Below the pieces are notes generated by a model. That model made no database searches, had not been told where the DNA came from, and worked only from the letters and a program-made list of their open reading frames with translations. From Ipomoea triloba (Eukaryota > Streptophyta > Magnoliopsida > Solanales > Convolvulaceae), in contig NC_044921.1 in the NCBI RefSeq assembly GCF_003576645.1, positions 25,412,211 to 25,476,210 on the forward strand: 64,000 nucleotides of DNA, read 5' to 3'. A program made the translations under genes and the position numbers. Below, in pieces: positions 46,105 through 58,223 of this stretch. Position 1 is the first letter of the stretch. Every line of letters starts with the position of its first letter.

Positions 46105-46250
46105 GCAGTCTCTAGGCTAATGTTGAGAATCAGTCCAAAAGTCCCACTCTCTCTCCTCATTAATGCGGTATTTATAAGCAGTCTCTAGGCTCATGTTGAG
46201 AATCAGTCCAAAAGTCCCCCTCTCTCCTCATTAATGCGGTATTTATAAGA
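46105..46250. repeat. 73-bp direct repeat, two copies
   Basis: 'gcagtctctaggct.atgttgagaatc...gcggtatttataag' occurs at 46105 and again at 46178. The 'tatttataag' end looks TATA-like, so this could be a duplicated promoter piece of a solo LTR. Confidence 0.8.
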
Positions 46251-46305
46251 GGGAAAAGATTGGGCTCTGTTGCTCCAGCATGACGAGCACGTGGCCGACA
46301 TGCAA

Positions 46306-46489
46306 CCGTCGACCTCCCGCCCAAGACGAGAGGTAACACGTGGCGACACCGATGGGACAGTCATCCGTCGACCTCCCGCCCAAGACGAGAGGTAACACGT
46401 GGCGACACCGATGGGACAGTCATCCGTCGACCTCCCGCCCAAGACGAGAGGTAGCACGTGGCGGCACCGATGGGACAGTCATCCGTCAA
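46306..46489. repeat. 59-bp GC-rich tandem repeat, about 3 copies
   Basis: The unit 'ccgtcgacctcccgcccaag...cgatgggacagtcat' recurs every 59 bases and contains 'aacacgtggcg', a G-box core, in each copy. Together with the 73-bp repeat just upstream and the downstream 'cacccgaccc' sequence, this may be the regulatory part of a solo LTR. No coding potential is likely, since 59 is not a multiple of three. Confidence 0.85.
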
Positions 46490-46668
46490 TCAAGGGTCAC
46501 AGCCGACCCTCGCGGTCGAAAGCGGAGATAGTGCTCGGCGCCATCGGGTTACGCTCGGGCGGTCGGTTCTTGGAAAGCACCCGACCCATCGAGCCCAACA
46601 CACGAGTCAGCTAAGTCAGAGTATATTTACTATCAATCTGCTCATAACTACTTTCTCAAACCTACTGA

Positions 46669-46795
46669 AGCCTCTACTTAGGCTCTCAAACCCAAGCCTC
46701 TACTTAGGCTCTCAAACCCACTCCCTTCCCTCTACTTAGGCTCTCAAACCCAAGCCTCTACTTAGGCTCTCAAACCCACTCCCTTCCATATGTAG
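46669..46795. repeat. short tandem repeat 'cctctacttaggctctcaaaccca'
   Basis: Four copies of a unit of about 24-35 bases, some with a 'ctcccttcc' insert. Followed to 47380 by AT-rich sequence with a palindrome 'atccgagcactgctcggat' at about 47088. Confidence 0.8.
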
Positions 46796-47382
46796 TTGAC
46801 AAATAACATTCAAATTCTGTATATGTAATTAACACATTCTGTACTTGCAGTTTATAGTTTTTGTATCTGTAATTATTATATTATGTGTCACGTTATTTAT
46901 TTACATGTACAGAAATTAACTGTAAGTACAAAATTTTTGTATCAAGATTCACAATGTAATATAAACAATGACCATGCTATAACAATTGTACTTTAAATAC
47001 ATTGTTTGACCACCAGTTATTTATATATTGATAATTAATTTTGAACATAATAAATTTAATTATAATAAATGTTAGTGTAAAATATTATCCGAGCACTGCT
47101 CGGATCACCACTAGTATATTAATAATGATGATGAAAAACAATGACACCAAAAGCCTGTTAACAAAATTGACATTCAAGAAACTCAATATTTAGACACAAC
47201 AGATGACAAAAAGGCATTTTCAAAGGGATGGTCGTTCTTCGAATTCTGAAACTCTTAGCATAATATGGCAACAGATTTCATCTTCTTCATCAGGCTATGG
47301 TTGAATGCAAGGGCTCACATTTCGCCCACTCGTCTTTCTATCCAAAAACAACCTGGTTGAAACCTCCTTTGCAAACCTTAAA

Positions 47383-48522
47383 CTACATAATCTTGCACGA
47401 GCAACTCCTTTCATTCCCGCTATCATACTCATCGCCTGATTCTTCATCACTGCAAACACAAGTGAACAATGAACAAGCCTGACAGAAACATTTAGAATTC
47501 GTCCATTGTAAAGTGAACTGTCCATAGTTTAGATAACTCATAAACGTGTAAAGATAGAGCAGTGGGGGCAAGCAAGACTACATCAAATTTGCTCTTAGAA
47601 TGTTTTGAATTACATGGAGAACATTAAGAGTCCTCAATAAACCAAAAAAACAAGGAAAGAAGGCATAAAAGACTCCAGATAATATTTAGCATTGATCAAG
47701 AAGAACTGGCTGCATAACTGGAAGTGCAGTCAAATGATTTATAAAGCATAGACAGAAATAGTATTAGAAAGTTGAATGGTTTATGTATTATGTATCAAAT
47801 TGCGAACCAGAGAAGCTACTATTTAGATGCAAATACTAGCGGGCCTCTACAAATCAACGCTTCTTAGTTAGATTACAAATAGAACTCCAACAACAACCAG
47901 CAATATGCCAGAGAAAATTTTATGAATATTTCAAATATAGAATGAGCAAGGGCAGGACATACCTAAGCTCAAATTCCCGGATCTCGAAAAGCTCCCCACC
48001 AGATGTATCTGTCCACTGAACCTTCCTTCTAAGGATATGATCAGGGGCATCATTACTCGTTTCACCCACGGTCTCACAATCATTGGCACTGCCACCAGGA
48101 ACCGCTATACTATTTGCTGGTTTCCTTAAGCTACTCTTAAGTGAAAGCTTCGCAGATGTATTTGTGTCTTCAACAAGACAATCAGAATCGGTGTCCTTAC
48201 CCTTTTCAGAAGCAGGGCAACTGGCTGGCGATACTTCTTGCTGCTGAGTAGGACCAACCTTAAGTGGAGATGGGCTCTCGAGTCCAGCGGCAGCACGACC
48301 AAAGCAGACAAAGGAAGCGCACCCACGGACAAGCCTGCTCTTCCTGGAAGCCAGTTCAGGATCAGTATCAGTTTCTTGGTTCACCAATTGGTAATGGCTC
48401 CAAGGCGTAACTCTCATGGGCTTCTCTTCGTTCTTCTGACCCAAGAGAAGAAGGGACAGGCCCTTGCTATACCCAGAAGCTGAAGAAGAGAAGAAACCCC
48501 CACCTTCTACTGCCAATAACAT
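47383..48522 (-). CDS. unrecognised acidic plant protein ending in a CaaX box
   Basis: Two exons, 47963-48522 and 47383-47449, join (CTTAG|GTATG ... GCAG|TGATG) in phase to 208 residues. The N-terminal half is Ser-rich (FFSSSASGYSKGLSLLLLGQKNEEKPMRVTPW at about 10-41 is two joined pieces of low complexity and basic residues). The conserved-looking core is RRKVQWTDTSGGELFEIREFEL, and the end is SGNERSCSCKIM. CKIM fits a farnesylation CaaX box, and the preceding cysteine could be palmitoylated, so membrane attachment is likely. I do not recognise a named family. A non-coding first exon probably lies near 49140-49230. The 67-base last exon is supported by phase and by its acidic run (DEESGDEYD). 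Confidence 0.72.
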
Positions 48523-49259
48523 CAGTTCTTCTCATCTGGTCACCATCCAAAACTGTTGGTACAATAACCCTCACCCCCCAAAAATAGGTGCCCACTTTTT
48601 GCTAGTAGTGCTCCAAACAGCAGACTGTCCAACAGGACAGTCAAAAAGAATGCTGAAAAAACAACCAAAAAGACAAATCAGAAACAACAGTGATTCAGAG
48701 GCCTAAAAGAACACACGCCTAAACTTTATTAGTACTTTAAGATTTCAAATTCACCCCAATTTGGCAATTTTGGTTCTCTAGCAGCAATCTCACTTCATAC
48801 GATTTGCAATTAACTAAAGCAATCAACCATATAAATAGCCCAAGTCAGCTAAAAAGCAAAAGTTTATCCTCATTAACAACTAAAACACTCCAACTACAGT
48901 ACAAATTTGTTAAATCAAAGTCCCATGGTTAACACCACTGGCATTCAAGATCATCCCCGGAAAGAAAAAAATGGAGAAAGAAAACGAACAAAACCTGGCG
49001 GTATTTGTCTTAACAACGGATTCGTAGCTCGAAAATGCAAATCGCAACAAATCAAACAAAATGCAATCTCGAAGAAACTACAGAAAAACAGCAACAAAAT
49101 CCAAAAACTCTACAGAATTTGAGCTGCGTTGAATAGAAAGAATGGAGACTACCGGATCTGAGTGAAGAAATGCCCCGCGTGACTTCACCGGACTGACGGC
49201 TCCATCTCCGATTACTCGAAACCGTACAGAATACACCGAGGCGTAGACTATAGATACAC

Positions 49260-51165
49260 TGAGTCGTATATATGCGTATCAAACTATCAGTGTAAGAATA
49301 ATATAAAAAGTGAAAAAAAAAAATGTAATTTAAGGCCAGTTGGGGACTTGGGGGTAGAAGAGCAAAGAGATGATTGGCTCGGCGCAAATCATAAGTTAAG
49401 GCCAACAAATTCATTATTTATTTATTTATTTATTTATTTATAAAATGAATATTTATAAATTAAATATTATTTCTTAATAAGTTCCAAATAATTTAACACG
49501 GAGTAATAAGAAATTTTCATTTTAGTCCATTTTCAATTTTCATCAAAATACATCTGATTTTCCTCATATATAAAATAATACTTTTTACAATTAATATTTC
49601 TAAAATCTCATATAAAATGTCATGAAATAAAGCCTGAAATCTTATAATCTATAACTAAGGTTTGTTCATGTGATGGAATACCCTTCTTATCCTTAAATTT
49701 CAGTGGGTTTTGCAACCAAGGTAGGTACGTTGTTGTTGTTAACTTATTATTCAGTAGTACTGCAAACAACATTAGAGGAGAGTTAGTGTAAAATTTAAAA
49801 ACTTAATATAATTAAAATAAACTACAACAATTTGACTTCTTTTTTCATTATTAGGCTATTATTTATTGGTTTGGGTCACTTTTTATAGCTTTTAGGAAAG
49901 TGAAGGAATGAGAGGAAATTAAAGAGGAAAGCTTGCTTTTGGCTGCTTTTAACCTTTAACAGTTTTCCACAGTAATATATGACAGTATCATCAACTTTTA
50001 TTATTTTATTACTATTTGTTTATTCAACTAACATGAATCATGATCCTTTATATTACTTTAAATTTTATTATATTATATTGCATTTATACATATACATATG
50101 TATACAATTAAAAAACAAAAAAAAAAAGAAGAAAATAATATATCACATATATAACCAATATACAAGTTGAGGGATTGAAAGCAATGAAAGCTTTGTTTAA
50201 TTAATGCCATTTGTTTACCTATTTCTTTATTTATTTTCTTGTCAAACATTACAACCACATTTGTAATCCTATCCTTATTCTTCTCCTCCCATATATTCAA
50301 AGGTTGTCAGTGCTTATGTTGCTTAATATGCTGGTTAAAAATCGTTATTTTTTCGTGGAACTTACAACCACACTAATTTTAATAACAGAAAGTTTAGACA
50401 ATCTATATGCATTTTTCTTAAGATTTTCAGTAAAGTAAAATTATTATTATTATTTTGAATTAAGAATTGGGAGGTATTGATTGAGAATTGCATAAAGTCA
50501 GCAGTTCATTGACAGGGACAAAGGAGTGGGGGCTGTGGAATCAAGATCTGATTAACTTTGTTTTTTGTTTTGTTTTTTTGTTTGATATGGTCTGCAGTCT
50601 GCTTATTATAAGTCATGCTTTTTCCAAAGACTAAACAATTTTCAAAACTCTTCAACTCCCCCTTTCCATGCCCCTTCCTCACTCAAAACAACAAAGGACA
50701 AACAAAATAACTTTCAAAAGTTTCAACTAATATACTAACATGGTAGGGGGCAAGGAAAAAGCTAGGAAATGGGCATAATATCAGAAGCACTCATGGTTCA
50801 TTCAGTCATGCTTGAATCCTTTTGTTTGACTTTCGGCTCAGGGAAAAGAAATATGCAGAAGTGGGCCAAACCAACAAAACATACAATTCAACTAACCATA
50901 GTTTCATCCTACACGTAGAATGCAGCCAATTATGCTTTTTGCGCTTTCCAATTCCTCTTCAAACTCACCATGGCAATGTGTGATTTGAAGTCTCAGACTA
51001 TTCATACGTGTGTGAGTGTATCCATGGGGGTGTGATTAGACTTGCAGCCGTTGGCATGTTCCTATTTTGTTGTTGCAAGTCGGATGTTAAAAAAGAAACC
51101 TCCAAGAATGATCCGAAATATTGATATAATGGATGAGAAACTAGTCTTGGTCCTCTTGGATAAGA
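49260..51165. other. gene-free interval
   Basis: 49000-49260 is the probable leader and promoter side of the CaaX gene. A (TTTA)n tract lies near 49416-49442. The rest to 51165 is AT-rich without recognisable genes. Confidence 0.4.
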
Positions 51166-51174
51166 ATTACGTAT

Positions 51175-51350
51175 TGCCAATGGGCTTGTGGTCTAGTGGC
51201 ATTTGGTTGCGCTCCATATTGGAGGGGCAGGTTCGAGCCTGTTAATCACAATACTACAAGTTCAATTCATAGTGGATGACCTATTAATCTTTTTAGTTTG
51301 GGCCGATTAGTTATGAACAACGAAAACTAATTTACCTCATTGGTCATTTG
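51175..51350 (+). mobile_element. tRNA-derived SINE
   Basis: 'gggcttgtggtctagtggcatttgg' (A box) and 'caggttcgagcct' (B box) are well preserved and about 45 bases apart. The tail resembles 36528-36660. Best-preserved member of the family in the window. Confidence 0.7.
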
Positions 51351-51759
51351 TCAAACAAAATCAAATAAAGATTTACTCATTGCATATCGTCAAATTTCTC
51401 TCATCATCCGAAATAAAAAATTACCTCTTGTTATTTTCACATCTCAAACTTGTAATATTATAATTGTAAAAAAAAAAAAAAATTTAGTGATAAAGATTTG
51501 TGCCAATTGTGCGTTTTTTTTTTTTTTTTTTTTAACTTAGTTTTTCAGCCGAAAGCTGAGTTGGCCCGAGCTGACCAAGCCCGGTCTGGAGGCCCGGTTG
51601 ATATCCAACTTGGGATCCAAGCCACCAATCCAGACATTTCTCGCCCCATTCCTAAAACCCTTGCTTTTCCTCCTAAAACCCTAATCTGCCAATCTTACCT
51701 CTGATTCTGATAATCTCCCCGGGAATTAGACCGAACACCTACTCCGTTCAACTTCAGCC

Positions 51760-54525
51760 ATGGTGGTCAGCAGAATCACTTCTCGGGTCTCAAGGACTGT
51801 GTTGACTCAGTGCCGCAATTCGCTGATCTTTCACGCCCGGCAACATCAACAACAGAGCCCAATCCTTTCCAATCGATTCCATTCCCTATGTTATCCTCAA
51901 AACAAGGTGCACTTTCCTGCTGAATAATTTATAACGTTTTCGTTTTTATTTGTTTGCGTTAATCTTCTATGGTCAAGCAGCAAATTTGTGGTCAATTTCT
52001 GCTATAAAACATTGCTCTGGTTAAGGGATTTTGATTATAGATTTGTGTTTTTCATTCGTTCTTCGAGACTTGTATTTAAGTTGGCTGTAAATTAGGTGAA
52101 GTACTCCGTAATTGATTTTGGCTTTCAAATTCAGCTTGGAAGAGTTCCTGTTGTGGGATCGAGGTGTTGGATCCAATTACTTTTTTTTTTTTCTTCTATG
52201 AAGAAAGAAGAGCTTAGTAAATGTTAATGATTTTAGTTTTTTCATCCTTGAGTTTTGAAGATTAAAAAAACCTCCCTTTTGCACCTTCTGTTGTGTAGCT
52301 TAATGTTCTTTGGTTTTCTTTTTATTTTCTATTTCTTATGTGGATAACTCTTCTCTTATCATGGGAGGTGGGCAGGGAAATATCAGAAAGCTTAGGAGAA
52401 GCTACATTTGTCTTAGAATATGTGATTTCTTTTGATGTGGTATGATTCATTCATAATGGTTGTACTTTTAGTGCCGGAATTGTTAAATTATGGCTTGGAA
52501 TGGCATGTTTGAAAATACCCTTACCCAGAGAAGTTGTAAATGCCCCATTTATGTTGAGATCATTGATTTTGGTTCTCATATTTGCTTCACGTTTCTTTGC
52601 TTGTCATAAGTGGTATTTCATTTCTAGAGGTGAGAAAGTGGCGTCATTTGTGTAATTTTCTCTACTAGAGTTTTTAAAGAGCATATGATATAGTTGTGGT
52701 TGCTTTGTTTCTTCATAACAAATGCATCAAGTGGGATACCTGTGGATTGCCAGAAAGGAATAAAATGGTGGATTCTGCCAAATCATTTTTAACATACATT
52801 AACAAGCTTATGCTACATATGGAATTCTTGTGTTTAGAACCAGCACTCCCCCCCCCCCCTCTCTTTAGCCTCATACTTTAATCTGTATATATAGATTGTC
52901 CTTTTGCTTATAAAAATTGCATAGATATACATGCACCTCTCCTTTTTATTTCCTGTTGCTTAGCTAATACGTTAGGACTCCAATGGCAATGAGACATGAC
53001 ATAGTGCTCTCTAAAGTAGATGCAAAGTTCATTACCTCCCTTGCCTGAATTCATCTCCTTAATATCAAGTATCCGGTGCTGAAGTTGGAACGATTTGCTT
53101 TCTTTGTTATGCTGCCAACTGATGCATTTATTTTATTTTTGTAACGTTCTATCCATTTATATGATTGAAAATAATGTTTATTGTTTTTATTTTCTAGATT
53201 ATTCCTGGTCACGTGTCTCTTCTGCGTGATTCTACTCTTAATCATTCTGCTTTTCAACGGTTTGGAATGTCATCATCAGCATCTACACAATCTGATGAAA
53301 AAGAGACAGCTCAGGCAAGAAATGGACAGGGAAACGCAGTAGAAAGTGATGCTGCTGCAAGTGCAAATGGGAATGCTGAAGTTCCTGATGAAACCAATAA
53401 ATCAGGTTCTGATATGGGACCCAATACTAACACATCTGAAAACATAAAAAGGAGGAGAAGAAGTACTAAACAGACTCTATTTTCTGACTCTGATTCTGAT
53501 TTAGATGTAGAGGACCTTTCTAGGGATGATTTGGTCAAGCTCATCGTGGAGAAGGAAGAAAAACTAAATGCGAAACAAAAAGAGCTTGAAGAAATGAAGG
53601 ACAAGGCTCTTCGGACATATGCTGAGATGGAGAACACAATGGATAGGAATAGGCGTGAATCTGAGAACACAAAGAAGTTTGCGGTTCAGGTTTGCCGTTT
53701 GTACTTCATGAAGACTCATTCTTTCACAGTTCATTTCATGGGATTTTAGATTTAATTTGCAATGGTACCTAGTTCTCATCTCTCTTTCTTCTCAAACATT
53801 GCAACAGAACTTTGCGAAAAGCCTGCTAGATGTTGCAGACAATTTGGGCAGGGCTTCATCAGTTGTAAAAGAAAGCTTTTCAAAAATTGATACTGCTAAT
53901 GACAATACTGGTGCTGTACCACTTCTGAAAACACTACTGGAAGGTGTTGAAATGACTGAGAAACAACTAGCTGAGGTATGATGATCTCCCCTTTAAGAGA
54001 TAGTCCCCAGCCATTATCGCTCTTGTTATTCTTGTGATAAATGAGTATATATGAACCGCTTGTGCACACGTGTCAAACTGCTATGCTATTTTACACGTCC
54101 TTTCCCTGGCATTTTGACCACATGTAGTTATCTATATGAGAATGCTATCTCTTTTAAAATCATATGATTCTGTTGATAGGCAATCTCCTTGTAAAATGAT
54201 TGTGACTTTTCAGGTATTTAAAAAGTTTGGAGTTACAAAATATGACCCTATCAATGAAGAGTTTGATCCAAACAAGCATAATGCTGTATTCCAAGTGCCA
54301 GATCCTTCAAAGCCACCCGGCACTGTTGCAATTGTCCTTAAGGTACCTGTTTTATTATGACTGCACAGTTTTGTCTGGTTTTATTAGACGTCTGCATTTT
54401 GGTATTAGAGCGGTTGTGTATGGAGTGCTAACCTTTAATTCTTTGCTGTGCAGTCGGGGTACATGCTACATGACCGAATCATTCGACCAGCAGAAGTTGG
54501 GGTGACACAAGCAGTGGAGAATTAA
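51760..54525 (+). CDS. GrpE nucleotide-exchange factor, mitochondrial (Mge1-like)
   Basis: Five exons: 51760-51906, 53198-53689, 53808-53975, 54214-54342, 54454-54525, all phase 0, giving 335 residues. Residues 1-49 are rich in Arg, Ser and Gln and lack acidic residues, as in a mitochondrial presequence. About 70-140 is acidic and low in complexity. The long dimer helix follows (KLIVEKEEKLNAKQKELEEM to about 213), then NFAKSLLDVADNLGRA. The C-terminal signature is FDPNKHNAVFQVPDPSKPPG, then GYMLHDRIIRPAEVGVTQ. GrpE drives ADP release from mitochondrial Hsp70 during import and folding. ATG 51760 is chosen because it starts the presequence. Confidence 0.92.
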
Positions 54526-54529
54526 ACAG

Positions 54530-55635
54530 CAGGCCAAGGATCTGAATCTTGAAGGAATGGCATTGGATGTGGAAATCTTTTCCTGCTGCACCATTTGATT
54601 TTGGAAGAGAACTATTTAAGCTTGCAGAGAGATGAAACTCTAGGCCACCCTTTAAGTTGATCCTTGATATGCAAACACCTCCCTTCAACCCCCAACTCCC
54701 CACTGACTCTTTACCTTTTTCCAAGAAGGGAAAAAAAATTACAAACCTCTTTTCTTGGTAAGAGCGGTTATGGCAGAGGTCTTTCATCTTAATGATTTTT
54801 TGTTGTTAGCGAGATCAAAGTGATTTTTATTTGGAGCAAAAACTAACGAATTAATTTTTAGGATTTGGTGTATAAATTTACTTACGGGTTACTATATATT
54901 GTTTAATGTTTAATAATAGTAAGGCATGGACATGTCTTTAAATATTCTTATAGGACTGATATTAATTCGTATATAACTAATTATTAATATTTTATGTGAA
55001 GTGCCAAACGTCTTGTGCTCAGATGGTACTTATGTGACTCTCATTGACGGAAAATTACAGAATGAATTCCGATGGTTGGGTTGGATAATGATTATTTAGG
55101 CTGAAACAGATACAGAAAATATATAATAAATAATATCTTGTAATATAGTCAATATATGGTGTTTTGGTTTCCGATGGAAATTAGAGCTTTGATTTTCGGC
55201 TTCGGCTCTTGCACTGGTCACCAGAAACCAATTTTTAGTGACAACGCAAGAGAGGAAATGAGATCTTAAAATGACTTTCTCTCAAAAAAAGATGAGAAGT
55301 CATTTTTAAAAATTGGTTTGACTCTCATTTTCCTATCTTACCAAGCATTGAAAGTCTAAAAAAAAAATTCAGAAATCATTTTTCATATTTTTAAACACAA
55401 TTTTAATAATTAAAGGACTAAATTTGTAAAGATTAAACGTAATGGATTATATTTATATATGGGAGCAATTAAGGGGCCAAAGTAGGATATTCACAATTTT
55501 AATCGTGGTACAAATCTATCACGTGCCATCCCTGTCCGGCCGGCCTGCAGAGCTGCAGTTCGTGTTTCCATTTTCTACTCGACGAAAACTTCACCTGAAA
55601 GCCTCTGACTGAGCTTTTTCAGATTTAGCGAGCGA
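54530..55635. other. intergenic interval
   Basis: Holds the GrpE 3' UTR (to about 54800) and the SOL1 upstream region. No gene or clear repeat is seen. Confidence 0.4.
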
Positions 55636-55641
55636 GAGAAG

Positions 55642-58171
55642 ATGAAGAACCTCATAGCCATCCTCTTTCTCTCTCTACACCTTTGTTCTCTTCTCAACTT
55701 CTCGATCGCCGGTCGCAGCTCCATCGCCTCCGGCGTCTCAGGTCTTTCTCTCACACTCATACGTGAGATTGAGAAATAATATGTATAAACAAACGTTCTC
55801 AGGACTCTCATTATATAATCAACTTGGAGACATTTTCGTTGAATAAAGTTAGTTCTCGAGTGATGCGATGATTTTGTGTTACTTTTTGCAATGATTAGTA
55901 GATTTAATTGCAATCGTATCACTAGTAGGAAACAGTCTATTCAGGGTAACGATGTGAGTATTTATGTTACTATTTAGCAATAACTTCAGTTATAATGTCG
56001 GGATGTATAGCCTCTTTTGCAAAATGGAACTCATAATGATATAGTACTCCGTATTATGTTATTTTTCTTCCATTTATTGATTGATTGGACTGTTTTTCTC
56101 TCTCTTTGGATAGGTTTTGCAAATCCGAGTGTTACTTTGCGATCGAGCAGACATTTATTAGCAGAAGACAGCAAAATATCTTTGGAAGAACACTTACGGA
56201 ATCTGTACTCTATAGACTCTGTTTGTTTTAATTTTGTCTTTCTTTGTATTATTTTATCATTGAGCCTTGAAGTCGAGATAATTAAAACTTTTTTTTTTTT
56301 TTTTTTTGGTTTTCCCTGGCAGTGAAGAATTATCTAAAGGCTACATGACGAATTCTGACCTTGAAAATGCAATTATGGCATTTAATCGTAGGTGTAGCAG
56401 CATATCCAGAGTATACAGGTATTTCAGGTTCATCAGAGGCATAGCTTTTTCAAATTGTGATGGTGGATGCTTGTCAATTTTCTGATATCTGGAGATGAAA
56501 ATGAGGTTTCACTGAAATCACATGTCAAGTTATGAATATAGAGATGGTTATGGTATTTTCTAGGACACTGCTGATTCTCTTATCAGCATTTGATACTTTT
56601 GGAAGTCTACCACTCATCCATGATCTAGTTTGTAATTAATGCAAATATGATAAGGCATCAGAGTTGTCCTACACTTTGGTGTACATAGATAACACCAATT
56701 ATGTTTGGCAATATAGATACTATATATGTACCGTATTTCTGATGTAACTATGCATGTATGTGTAATTCTTACTCATTCTTTACTCTCTCTGGGGGACTGT
56801 TGGAATGTATGGTACAATGGCCAGCATTGGAAAGAGTGTAGAAGGAGTTCCACTGGTAAATGCTTTTCTCCTTGTTGGTTACTCAATTTTACCTCAGTAA
56901 CAGTTCTTTAATCCTATATTCTAATGAGGCCAAATGGGCATCATCTTATTTATATATGCCAGTGGGTGATGGAAATTTCAGACAAACCAGGGAAGCAAGA
57001 GGCTGAACCTGCTTTTAAGGTATTTATCTTATCCAGGAACATGCTTACTAGTAACTTTAGTTACCATCATGCCTGAGAGGTCTGTATTGTCCTCTGGATG
57101 AGTTATGAATCAAATCCTTGTAGGCTTATATGCTAGATGTGTTCTTTGGTGATTAATTTTCTCAATAGCCCTGATATTGTAGTTTATTGGAAATGTGCAC
57201 GGGGATGAACCTGTAGGGCGTGAGCTTCTGATGCTTCTAGCTAATTGGATTTGTGATAATTACATGAAGGATCCCTTGGTAACTTCCTGTATTTTAAATA
57301 CTGTTATTATTATTATTATTTTGGTTCATGCTTTTCAGTCTTAATTCTCCAGACTTTTGTCACTTCCTATTTGTCTGCTGAAGTCTGTTTGATAACTCAA
57401 CTACTCAAGCAATTGTGATTCCCTGGAAAGCCATTTCTTTGTTATAGCTTACATTTTGTAGATGACTTAGGAAACTTGTTACAAGTTGCAAAACTTTTGT
57501 ATGCAATTCTGGTCCATGAATTATAAACTCGCTTGCTCAAGCCAGTCATGATTGTACCTTCTTATTCTTTTTTTCTACATACCTACACTATACTTTTATT
57601 TGTTGTTTTATTTGCAAACTGGAGCATTTTCTCTCAAGCTGTCTCAAATATCAATTTGAACATCTCAAGAGTCTGCTTAGGATCGCCTTGTTCTCTTTGA
57701 ATTTTCATATCATTTTAATTTAGCTGCCTTAATATATAAACTGATTTCTAATTTTCATACACACACATATGCACTTATTTTCCTTTCTTCTTGTGTAATG
57801 ATCATGTGCTATGATGCTTGCAGGCTACCTTGATTGTAGACAATGTTCACCTTCATATTCTACCATCTATGAATCCTGATGGGTTTCAGAAGAGGAGACG
57901 TGTAAATGCAAATAACATTGATTTAAACCGTGATTTCCCTGATCAGGTATCTTCTGATATTATTTATTTTTCCTAATATTGGACTTTAGCTTATTCGATA
58001 AGAAGTTCAGAACCATGTGATTTCATGAAAGGAGGTTTGCTGGGAAGAAGACCCTATTTGGCTATTTCTTCACATCATTTTCTCTAAAACCTGCATTTAG
58101 ACATCAATTATATAGGATTTTAAAGTAATACTACTATTATACTTTTTCTGTATTATGATTTCTTTACATGT

Positions 58172-58223
<52 letters not shown>

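Noticed and set aside
46203..46739. Open frames of 63-93 codons around the 59-bp repeat
   Set aside because: They follow the tandem repeat and shift frame between units.
51175..51245. tRNA-like A and B boxes suggesting a tRNA gene
   Set aside because: The sequence does not fold into a complete tRNA cloverleaf by eye, and relatives with A-rich or T-rich tails are dispersed in the window, so it is a SINE.
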